A stretch of DNA of 5,365 nucleotides from Nitrospira sp. (GCA_025360665.1 JANYBU010000209.1:1-5365), one strand, 5' to 3'. Shown: positions 1 to 5,365, counted from the first letter of the stretch. Notes: generated by a model from the sequence alone, not told the origin. Made by a program: numbers and translations.

Positions 1-657
1 TGCGACTGCCGGCGAGGCTGCCCCACTTGTCGGTGGCTTGGCCTCAGCCTGTTGGTCTGTCTCTTCCTGTTGATGCGCTAACGAGCCGATCGCCCAGGTT
101 CGCAACGCCAGATCCAGCGCCTGCTCCAATGACAGCATGGCAGGCGTCTGCTCCTTGAGATAGGACATCATCTTCGTCTGAACAGCCGGGGTGGCAGCCA
201 GGACCGCACGACCCGTCACTTCCTCAAACGTGCCATCGTAATTGATCGTCAGGAGCGCGTCCTTCTCCGACTTCTGCCCCAACTCAGCCACCAGAATGCG
301 CACGATAAACGGCGCCTTATACACTTCCTCGAAGGCCTGCTTAATCACCGGAGCAATGCCGTACTTCACCAGTCTCGATCCCGTCACATCGGACGGCGAG
401 CGGTTGAAGCCTTCGACATGCGCCATTTCGAGCAAACTAAAGCGAAGCTTTTCCAAATCCGTGGGATGCCCCATCCCGCCCAACGCAAGCCGGTCGTAGA
501 TCTCATAGAGTTTCGGTGTCCCCTTGCTCACCGTCGTCAAGAGAATGCCTCCATCATAGGTCAGCGCGACAACCGGGCTCCCCTGCTTGAACTGTTCGTC
601 GAGATACTGTCGTCGATTGCCGACGGCTTCCACCCAGCGGTAGGGCTCTTCATACAT
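1..657 (-). CDS. prcA: 20S proteasome alpha subunit PrcA (3' end cut by window edge)
   Basis: Alpha-type subunit of the bacterial 20S proteasome. In this family it forms the outer heptameric rings that gate the cytoplasmic degradation chamber and bind the ATPase; it is not catalytic. I translated 219 residues up to the window edge with no stop. Family signs are the SPVVALTYDGGILL strand pair (27-40), YEIYDR (51-56), the conserved DVTG turn (90-93) and ITYDG-like INYDG (138-142). Lys49, just before YEIYDR, matches the alpha-pocket lysine that binds ATPase tails in other proteasomes. The start is the ATG at 657-655, preceded by AGGTGG with a 6-nt spacer. A second ATG at 653 is in another frame. 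The gene begins 8 nt inside prcB, suggesting coupled translation at the 1:1 ratio the barrel needs. After residue 194 a Gln/Glu/Ala/Pro-rich stretch appears where mycobacterial PrcA has only a short loop. The missing end probably holds the last strand. Confidence 0.95.
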   Translation of the reverse strand, partial: MYEEPYRWVEAVGNRRQYLDEQFKQGSPVVALTYDGGILLTTVSKGTPKLYEIYDRLALGGMGHPTDLEKLRFSLLEMAHVEGFNRSPSDVTGSRLVKYGIAPVIKQAFEEVYKAPFIVRILVAELGQKSEKDALLTINYDGTFEEVTGRAVLAATPAVQTKMMSYLKEQTPAMLSLEQALDLALRTWAIGSLAHQQEETDQQAEAKPPTSGAASPAVA

Positions 658-1423
658 AGCGCACCACCTGTGATTCGTAGAGAGGTTTCAATGTCGCATC
701 CGGCACCGTCTGCACACCAGCCCCGGTAACCAACTTGATCACGGGGTAGAGACTCGCCTCCCGATTGACACCGCCGGTCGCAGAATCGAACTCCGCCGCA
801 CTCGTGAGCAATCGTAAGGCCTGCACCATAGCCTGTTCTTCAGGCAGCGCACTAAGGGGCTGCTCGCCCCACGTATTCAGATAGTGCAAGATCCCTCGGA
901 TCGTGGGGGAACCGGACCCAGACACGGCATACTCAACACCTTCGAACTCCGCCCCGAGGATATCGTAGAAATAAATCTTGGCCGAGCCCTGCTCCATATC
1001 GTAGCCGGCAAACACCGGGACCACCGCGCCCGTCCCGGCCAATGCCGCAGGCACATTGTCCTTCAAGAGCTTGGAGACCGCGCGAAGTTTGCCATCGAAA
1101 CTCAACTCTTGCAGCTGCGTTCTCCGGTAATATTTGAAGGAATGTTCCAGGATGCGTACCATTTCATAGGCGGTCGCCGGGACGCCGGCAATTGCCATCA
1201 CACTGTGCCGATCGATCTCCAACACCTTGTCCGTACGATCGTACATCACCATATTGCCGGCGGTCGCGCGACGATCGCCGGCCACCAGCACGCCATCGCG
1301 ATACTTGAAGGCCAGAATCGTGGTGGCATTCGTGAGTGCATGGCCAGCCCCCACCGCTGTCGGTGCGCCGAGTGTGTAACCCTGCTCCTTCAAGAGCTGA
1401 AGAAAATCCCCTTGCATCCCCAT
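650..1423 (-). CDS. prcB: 20S proteasome beta subunit PrcB, catalytic N-terminal Thr peptidase
   Basis: Catalytic beta subunit of the 20S proteasome, an Ntn-hydrolase of peptidase family T1 that forms the two inner rings and hydrolyses peptide bonds inside the chamber. The 257-residue precursor has a 33-residue propeptide followed by TTILAFKYRDG. Thr34 should become the mature N-terminal nucleophile. Counting it as residue 1, Asp50 falls at 17 (in GDRR) and Lys66 at 33 (in TDKV), exactly the catalytic positions of the family. SGSGS (168-172) and DSATGG (213-218) are the other conserved active-site and fold motifs. The residue before the scissile Thr is Ala33, whereas mycobacterial PrcB has Gly. 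The ATG at 1423 is chosen because GAGGGG lies 8 nt upstream; Met3 is a weaker alternative. The gene sits 95 nt after UBact, across a heptamer-repeat spacer, and overlaps prcA by 8 nt. Confidence 0.97.
   Translation of the reverse strand: MGMQGDFLQLLKEQGYTLGAPTAVGAGHALTNATTILAFKYRDGVLVAGDRRATAGNMVMYDRTDKVLEIDRHSVMAIAGVPATAYEMVRILEHSFKYYRRTQLQELSFDGKLRAVSKLLKDNVPAALAGTGAVVPVFAGYDMEQGSAKIYFYDILGAEFEGVEYAVSGSGSPTIRGILHYLNTWGEQPLSALPEEQAMVQALRLLTSAAEFDSATGGVNREASLYPVIKLVTGAGVQTVPDATLKPLYESQVVRYV
664..669 (-). promoter_or_regulatory. Shine-Dalgarno of prcA, inside prcB
   Basis: AGGTGG on the minus strand ends 6 nt before the prcA ATG at 657. It lies within the last codons of prcB and decides between the two closely spaced ATGs, since only the 657 start gives the proteasome alpha frame. 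Confidence 0.6.
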
Positions 1424-1431
1424 CTTGAAAA

Positions 1432-1437
1432 CCCCTC
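1432..1437 (-). promoter_or_regulatory. Shine-Dalgarno of prcB
   Basis: GAGGGG on the minus strand lies 8 nt before the prcB ATG at 1423 and supports that start over Met3. Its first base is also the last base of the final heptamer unit in the UBact-prcB spacer, so the repeat array abuts the ribosome site directly. Confidence 0.6.
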
Positions 1438-1518
1438 GTGAAGCGTGAAACGTGAAACGTCAGGCGATCAGACATCAGAACCTACCCCCTCACGCCTAAC
1501 CCCTTACCCCTAACGTCT
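1437..1518 (-). repeat. Inverted heptamer arrays in the UBact-prcB spacer
   Basis: Read on the minus strand, the spacer begins directly at the UBact stop with five 7-nt steps of the type GGSGTRA (1518-1483; units such as GGGGTAA, GGGGTTA and GGCGTGA, one unit being 8 nt). After an 18-nt non-repeat core come four units of the opposite sense (1464-1437): CCTGACG, TTTCACG twice, and CTTCACG. The second set is the approximate reverse complement of the first, so the transcript could pair in several registers. The first array matches the one after arc over about 39 nt with roughly four differences. Function unknown; a dispersed intergenic repeat or a translation/mRNA-stability spacer is possible. 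Confidence 0.8.
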
Positions 1519-1713
1519 TTACTCCCCTGTCCGTTGCCGATACCGCTCAGCCTGTTTCGGATCGACCTTGCGCATGCGCTTGAGCAAATTATCTTTATCG
1601 GGCGACCCGGTCTCTGGCCGTTTCGGCCCACCGCCCTCATCAGACGGACTCGGGGCCTTCGGCATCGGATTGCCGGGCCCTTCACGGCGTTCCGGCGTTG
1701 AGATGTAGTTCAT
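1519..1713 (-). CDS. ubact: UBact, Pup-like (prokaryotic ubiquitin-like) protein modifier
   Basis: Small Pup-family protein tag, 64 residues, expected to be joined through its C-terminal Glu to substrate lysines by PafA and to deliver them to ARC and the proteasome. The sequence is polar and Pro/Gly-rich in the N-terminal half (GPGNPMPKAPSPSDEGGG, 12-29), so probably disordered. A charged helical segment (DKDNLLKRMRKVDPKQAERY, 39-58) follows, then the terminus QRTGE. Pup ends in GGQ or GGE; the RTGE ending with a preceding Arg-Tyr-Arg-Gln is the UBact pattern as I know it from Nitrospirae. There are six lysines (19, 31, 40, 45, 49, 53) and no Cys or Trp. The start at 1713 has AAGGAG with an 8-nt spacer and overlaps the dop stop as ATGA. 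A longer in-frame start at 1740 would add nine residues but lacks a ribosome site. Function is inferred from family and neighbours. Confidence 0.88.
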   Translation of the reverse strand: MNYISTPERREGPGNPMPKAPSPSDEGGGPKRPETGSPDKDNLLKRMRKVDPKQAERYRQRTGE

Positions 1714-3239
1714 GATCGGGACTCCTTTTCTCTGTTCCATGAGTTCAGCGCATCCATTGGGGATGCCGCGCGCTCAAATATCTGCGCGCAGACTTGCACC
1801 GCCTGTGGCTCGAAGAGGTCACCCATCTCTAATGTTCTCGGAAGCAGCCCACCGCTGAACTGAATACGTTCCCACTGCATCGATTTGATCTGATCCGGAA
1901 ACCGTCTGATACAGAGGCCGCGAATCCCCGCTCTCGTATCGGCCGGGCCAACCACCAATGCCGATTCGACATCCTGTTCCGATGTCATCCGCCAGGCCTT
2001 CCCCTCGGCCTCGAGCCCCAGGAAAAGCCCGCGATCAGGATTCACATTATGGTACTCCAAATCCAAACTCGCCAGCCAGGGATCATCCCATCCAATCCGC
2101 TCTTCCTGCATAAAGGTTTCTAACAGCCAAAGCTTAGTGACCCAATCAAGCCGCCCGACTAGTTGCCGACGATCGCCGATGAGCAACCGTAGCGTAGCGG
2201 CCCATTCGTGAAGAATCCAATCGGTCTCTGCGTCAGCACCGGCTAAATGCTTCTCGGCTGCGAGATAGTACTGCTCTTGAATGTCGAGGCCTGTGATGGT
2301 GCTGCCGTTCTTCTGACGAACCGTTGCCTTCAAATTCTGATCGCGAGACAGCTGCTTCACCGCAGTGACGGGATGTTCCAATTCAAGAGCAGGGGCAGCG
2401 TCGCACGCGATCAACTCCAACGCCAACTGAGTCGTCCCGACTTTCAACGCCGTACTGTACTCACACATATTGGCATCGCCGATGATGAGATGGAGCCGTC
2501 GATACTTTTCCCGAACCGCGTGCGGTTCGTCCCTCGTATTCAGAATCGGCCGGTTGTGCATCGTGTCGACGCTCAGATCCGTCTCCATAAAGTCGGCTCG
2601 TTGCGACAGCTGATAGTGGCCCGGCACGAATCCACTCTCTTGACCCTCCACACCGACTTTGCCGGCTCCAGCAATGACCTGCCGGCTGACAAGGAACGGC
2701 AGCAACCCCGCAGTCAGCGAAAGGAAGGGAATCGACCGTGACACGAGATAGTTATCGTGACAGCCGTAACTGTGTCCGTGAAAGTCCGTGTTGTTCTTAT
2801 ATAGCTGCACATGGGGCCCGCCGAGCACATGGTTGCGCCGCTCCGCCGCCCGCTGAGCAATGCGCTCCCCGGCACGGTCATGGGCGAGGACATCCAATAA
2901 CCTTCGACATTCAGGCGTGGAATATTCAGGGTGCGTATGATCGTTATAGAAGCGTGCGCCGTTCGAGAGGACCAGATCGCTCTTCATCTCATGAAACGAA
3001 AACGGCCGATGAGCATCGACCTTGGCGAACTCGTCTTCTTCTTTATCTTGCTGCAGGCCGGAGACCCGAAACCCCCGCGCATCCTCGTGCGGATCTTCAC
3101 CGCCATAGTCCCAACGCCGCTCGAAGGAGGCCGTCAGATGGGCCCGCACCAGTTCCATCGACTCCACGACCGGATCGACCGCGTCCTGGTCTTCCCTCGT
3201 AATCCCATACTCTGTTTCGATGCCGTATAGCCGTATCAT
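1710..3239 (-). CDS. dop: Dop, Pup deamidase/depupylase-type enzyme (PafA2)
   Basis: Member of the PafA/Dop carboxylate-amine ligase family, related to glutamine synthetase. Dop hydrolyses the isopeptide bond between tag and substrate and, in actinobacteria, deamidates the C-terminal Gln of Pup. The 509 residues start with MIRLYGIETEYGI, where Glu8 and Glu10 are the expected ATP/Mg ligands. Features that favour Dop over the paralogous ligase PafA are the inserted loop with RRWDYGGEDPHEDARGF (41-57) and the active-site string NDHTHPEYS (99-107). PafA lacks this loop and reads more like DVGSHPEYA. Asp100 is the likely catalytic acid. Further family blocks are YKNNTD (147-152), LPFLVSRQ (180-187), NTRDEPHA (234-241) and IIGDAN (252-257). 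No in-frame ATG, GTG or TTG occurs between 3239 and the nearest upstream stop, so the start is firm. No clear Shine-Dalgarno precedes it, because heptamer repeats fill that space. It overlaps UBact by 4 nt. Confidence 0.95.
   Translation of the reverse strand: MIRLYGIETEYGITREDQDAVDPVVESMELVRAHLTASFERRWDYGGEDPHEDARGFRVSGLQQDKEEDEFAKVDAHRPFSFHEMKSDLVLSNGARFYNDHTHPEYSTPECRRLLDVLAHDRAGERIAQRAAERRNHVLGGPHVQLYKNNTDFHGHSYGCHDNYLVSRSIPFLSLTAGLLPFLVSRQVIAGAGKVGVEGQESGFVPGHYQLSQRADFMETDLSVDTMHNRPILNTRDEPHAVREKYRRLHLIIGDANMCEYSTALKVGTTQLALELIACDAAPALELEHPVTAVKQLSRDQNLKATVRQKNGSTITGLDIQEQYYLAAEKHLAGADAETDWILHEWAATLRLLIGDRRQLVGRLDWVTKLWLLETFMQEERIGWDDPWLASLDLEYHNVNPDRGLFLGLEAEGKAWRMTSEQDVESALVVGPADTRAGIRGLCIRRFPDQIKSMQWERIQFSGGLLPRTLEMGDLFEPQAVQVCAQIFERAASPMDALNSWNREKESRS
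1722..1727 (-). promoter_or_regulatory. Shine-Dalgarno of UBact, inside dop
   Basis: AAGGAG on the minus strand, 8 nt before the ATG at 1713, lies within the last codons of dop. It is the strongest internal ribosome site of the cluster, fitting high production of a small tag. It fixes the 64-residue form rather than the nine-residue longer one. Confidence 0.75.
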
Positions 3240-3241
3240 GC

Positions 3242-3343
3242 CGTTAGGCGTGAAACGTGAGGCGTAAAAGGAAAGGACCTGCCTGAATAGCGCCTTTTCA
3301 TTTTTTCCTACCCCTCACGCCTTACCCCTCACCCCTTACGTCT
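3242..3343 (-). repeat. Inverted heptamer arrays in the arc-dop spacer
   Basis: Same architecture as the UBact-prcB spacer. Five 7-nt units run on the minus strand from the base next to the arc stop (3343-3309): GACGTAA-, GGGGTGA- and GGCGTGA-like units in strict 7-nt register. A unique core of about 39 nt follows, then four reverse-sense units (3269-3242): TTTTACG, CCTCACG, TTTCACG and CCTAACG. The last unit ends 2 nt before the dop ATG, which leaves no room for a normal ribosome site. The AGGCGTGAGG and CCTCACGTTT segments could form a 10-bp RNA stem with two G-U pairs. Function unknown. Confidence 0.8.
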
Positions 3344-5101
3344 TCAGATAATTTGGTTGATCAGTCTCTCTTCGGACTGCCGCCCCCTCCGAAACGACGA
3401 GACCCCCACTACCTGTTCCGGATGGTGATCGAGGAGCTTGAGCCATTCTTCCGCCGCATCATCGGGCGGCAACATCTCACCCTCTCGGAATTCTGCGTGA
3501 ACGGAGTTCACCAGATCGTCCAAGGTCATGCCGCCTTGGTCGGCCCCGCCGGCCGCAATCATGCGATCGATCGCCTGTTCCTTCGCCCGCTGAACGATTG
3601 AAGCCACGATCGCGCCGCTGATCAGATCGCCTCGATAGAGGACCTTATTCTGTCCGCTTCTGAGCCTGATCGACAGGAGCCGATTCTCATCGATGCGCGA
3701 GAAGATTGCGGAGAGCGCATGCTCAATGAGGTCGGCACAGGCCTTCTTCCGATCTCCACCGTGCTGATCGACCCATTGCCGGTCCAGAGGCAGGTCGTCT
3801 GTCAGATACACGTTCAGAATCGCTGCCGCCGAGTCACGATTCGGACGGCTCACTTTAATCTTGCGATCGATACGCCCTGGCCGCAGCACGGCCGGGTCGA
3901 TCAGATCCGGCCGGTTCGAAGCCAGAATGATCACCACATCGTGCAATGACTCGATCCCGTCCATCTCGGAACAGAACATCGGCACCAAGGTGCTGGAAAT
4001 ATTGAATGAACGAGACGCCCGTCTCGTGCCGAGAATCGATTCCGCTTCGTCAATGAATATAAAGGGCAACGCCCCCTCGCTCCGACGAGCGCGGGCCTGG
4101 GCGAAGAGATCCCGGACCATCCGCTCCGACTCCCCCAACCACATATTCAGAATCTCGGGCCCCTTGATGTGGAGGAAAGCCCCGCGAGTCACCGGCAGCT
4201 TGTCCCCCTTTGCACCGGGCGCGCCCTGGTCTGACTCCCCCACCAGCTTTGAGAGACTTGCGGCTGCCGCTTGTCCGATCAAGGTCTTTCCGCAGCCGGG
4301 AGGGCCGTAGAGCAGGAAGCCCTTCGGTTGAGTGAACTTGAAGCGCTGAAACGTGTCCGCATGGAGCAAGGGATACTCAATCGCCTTCTGAATGGCCGCG
4401 ATCGCCTCCGTTTGCCCACCGATCTGCTCCCACGTGACAGTGGGAACCTCGTCGAGCAAGTGGGACTTGGCTTTCCGGTCTTCCAATTTCTCGATCGCCA
4501 CGTGGAGGCTAGGATCGATACGCACCTCATCGCCTGCCTTCAGGTCCACGCCGATAAGATCGCTCGATCGTTGTAGAATCAAGACCTGCCGCCCCATCTC
4601 CTGCTCGAAACGAAGCCGCCCGTCTGCTAACGCTTCCGCTACTTTCAACACTGGCCCATTCCGGTCATAGCCCAATATCTTAATCACCGCGTAGGCTTCG
4701 TTGATCAGGATCTGGGCCCCGATCTTTAACTCGGCGGCCTGCACCCGTGGATCGACATTGGCATAATACTCAGCGCCGCCCACCAGAATCCGTGCGAGGC
4801 CCTCACCCGGCACCTCGAGCAGGGTGCCGACCCGATTGGCCGGCGCCGTGAGCTTCGCGATGACGTCGGCGACTTTCTTGAATTCGACTTCTCGCTGCTG
4901 CTGTGCCGCTTGTCCAAGGATCAAGGCATGGCGCAACTTGTAGAGGATCTTCTGCCGAGGATCACTGTCTGGGAATGAGGCGAGACATTGCTCAATGAGT
5001 TCAAGCGGGTCGGATCCCAAGCGCATCGACGGATTCGGGGCGTCCTCCGTCTTCCCGTTGGGTTCTGAGTCCTGTGGTTCAGTAGGTCGGCGGTCACTCA
5101 T
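3344..5101 (-). CDS. arc: Proteasome-associated AAA ATPase ARC/Mpa
   Basis: Hexameric AAA unfoldase that captures tagged proteins and threads them into the 20S core. The 585 residues show an acidic, Pro-rich N-terminus (1-30), a short helical/coiled-coil segment (about 49-84) that in Mpa binds Pup, and an OB-fold interdomain (about 90-205). One AAA module follows: Walker A GPPGCGKT (266-273), pore loop WLG (321-323) in the KGPEILNMWLGESER block, Walker B FIFIDEAES (347-355), sensor-1 Asn396 in ASNRP, and arginine finger region RPGR (407-410). The start at 5101 is backed by GGAGGA with a 6-nt spacer. The C-terminus ends LINQII, unlike the GQYL of mycobacterial Mpa, whose Tyr docks into the alpha ring; the 20S interaction may therefore differ. 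First gene of the apparent operon, separated from dop by a 104-nt repeat-filled gap. Family assignment is firm; tag specificity for UBact is inferred from context. Confidence 0.95.
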   Translation of the reverse strand: MSDRRPTEPQDSEPNGKTEDAPNPSMRLGSDPLELIEQCLASFPDSDPRQKILYKLRHALILGQAAQQQREVEFKKVADVIAKLTAPANRVGTLLEVPGEGLARILVGGAEYYANVDPRVQAAELKIGAQILINEAYAVIKILGYDRNGPVLKVAEALADGRLRFEQEMGRQVLILQRSSDLIGVDLKAGDEVRIDPSLHVAIEKLEDRKAKSHLLDEVPTVTWEQIGGQTEAIAAIQKAIEYPLLHADTFQRFKFTQPKGFLLYGPPGCGKTLIGQAAAASLSKLVGESDQGAPGAKGDKLPVTRGAFLHIKGPEILNMWLGESERMVRDLFAQARARRSEGALPFIFIDEAESILGTRRASRSFNISSTLVPMFCSEMDGIESLHDVVIILASNRPDLIDPAVLRPGRIDRKIKVSRPNRDSAAAILNVYLTDDLPLDRQWVDQHGGDRKKACADLIEHALSAIFSRIDENRLLSIRLRSGQNKVLYRGDLISGAIVASIVQRAKEQAIDRMIAAGGADQGGMTLDDLVNSVHAEFREGEMLPPDDAAEEWLKLLDHHPEQVVGVSSFRRGRQSEERLINQII

Positions 5102-5107
5102 CGGTAG

Positions 5108-5113
5108 TCCTCC
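5108..5113 (-). promoter_or_regulatory. Shine-Dalgarno of arc
   Basis: GGAGGA on the minus strand with a 6-nt spacer to the ATG at 5101. It supports the annotated start of the ATPase, the first gene of the apparent operon. Confidence 0.75.
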
Positions 5114-5171
5114 ATGCGGAACAGATGGGTGATCCTACCATAGCGGCCTCACGGATTGCCGCTTATCCGAA

Positions 5172-5347
5172 CCCGCATTATTCATGAAACTTCTGCTGCA
5201 AGCGCGGATACGCGGCTGTGACGGGCAGTCTCGCCGTTCAGCCCTTCGACATACTGCACGAGTATGCCTCAGGGCTTCACGACTCCGAGTGCCCGTCTCG
5301 CTTCACGTCTGCACGCTTTCGCGACGAACCTTCATGAATATTGCGGG
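5172..5347. repeat. 176-bp imperfect palindrome, MITE/REP-like element
   Basis: The ends are a 17-bp inverted repeat with one mismatch: CCCGCATTATTCATGAA at 5172-5188 and its near reverse complement at 5331-5347. Inside, nested complementary pairs run toward the centre: GACGGGCA (5220-5227) with TGCCCGTC (5290-5297), CTCG (5230-5233) with CGAG (5286-5289), AGCCCT (5240-5245) with AGGGCT (5271-5276), and CATACT (5250-5255) with AGTATG (5261-5266) around a 5-nt loop. The whole element can fold as one long hairpin centred near 5258. It carries no convincing reading frame. I see no clear target-site duplication. It could be a non-autonomous mobile element, a REP-type palindrome or a structured leader/terminator. 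Confidence 0.75.
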
Positions 5348-5365
5348 CTAACCATTCAATCGACG

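Larger units (their letters stand above)
5102..5365. other. Intergenic region upstream of arc
   Basis: No gene is visible here. The 70 nt next to arc (5102-5171) hold its ribosome site and a small GCGGC/GCCGC stem (5143-5147 with 5158-5162), and should include the operon promoter if that is not farther out. I cannot assign a convincing -35/-10 pair. The rest is the long palindrome (5172-5347) and an 18-nt tail to the window edge. Confidence 0.6.

Noticed and set aside
884..1441. 185-codon open frame on the plus strand opposite prcB
   Set aside because: It lies antisense within a clear proteasome beta gene, has His/Arg-rich composition with no motif, and is a shadow of the codon bias on the other strand.
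1437..1518. CRISPR-like array
   Set aside because: Units are only 7 nt, contiguous and without unique spacers, and the sense reverses across the core.
1714..1740. Nine-residue longer start for UBact (MEQRKGVPI...)
   Set aside because: No ribosome site precedes 1740, while the ATG at 1713 has AAGGAG at ideal spacing and overlaps the dop stop as ATGA.
3257..3306. Possible rho-independent terminator (AGGCG/CGCCT stem followed by T-rich sequence) in the arc-dop gap
   Set aside because: The T-rich tract follows the stem only on the plus strand, where no gene ends. On the minus strand there is no U tract after a stable stem.
4279..4530. 83-codon minus-strand frame within arc
   Set aside because: It is an out-of-frame reading of the AAA coding sequence with Arg/Ser-rich composition and no support for translation.
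5132..5142. TATGGT/TAGGAT as a -10 box for arc
   Set aside because: No acceptable -35 hexamer lies 16-18 nt upstream in either register, so the match may be chance.

Overview
The window is about 5.4 kb of moderately GC-rich bacterial DNA. Every recognisable gene lies on the minus strand, so it is transcribed from high to low coordinates. It holds the core of a bacterial 20S proteasome and Pup-like tagging locus. In order of transcription: the ring ATPase ARC/Mpa (5101-3344), the Pup deamidase/depupylase-type enzyme Dop (3239-1710), a 64-residue Pup-like modifier of the UBact type (1713-1519), the catalytic beta subunit PrcB (1423-650), and the alpha subunit PrcA (657 to the window edge, C-terminus missing). 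The ligase PafA is not in the window; the obvious place for it is beyond the left edge, downstream of prcA.

The modifier ends in Arg-Thr-Gly-Glu rather than the Gly-Gly-Gln/Glu of actinobacterial Pup. This is the hallmark of UBact, the Pup homologue described in Nitrospirae and several other Gram-negative phyla. Together with the gene order and base composition it points to a Nitrospira-like organism rather than an actinobacterium. The taxonomic call is an inference from family knowledge, not from a search.

The genes form one apparent operon. UBact starts inside the dop stop codon (ATGA overlap) and prcA starts 8 nt inside prcB, which suggests translational coupling. The two real gaps, arc-dop (104 nt) and UBact-prcB (95 nt), carry the same unusual structure: about five 7-nt units right after the upstream stop codon, a unique core, then four 7-nt units in reverse-complement orientation ending at or near the next start site. 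Upstream of arc (5172-5347) lies a 176-bp imperfect palindrome with 17-bp terminal inverted repeats, resembling a MITE- or REP-type dispersed element.

Expected function: PafA (outside) attaches UBact to lysines of target proteins. ARC captures the tag through its N-terminal coiled coil, unfolds the substrate and threads it into the PrcA/PrcB barrel, where the N-terminal Thr of PrcB cleaves it. Dop removes and recycles the tag. Because UBact already ends in Glu, Dop should not be needed for tag activation here. ARC also lacks the C-terminal Gln-Tyr-Leu docking motif of mycobacterial Mpa, so its coupling to the 20S core may differ.
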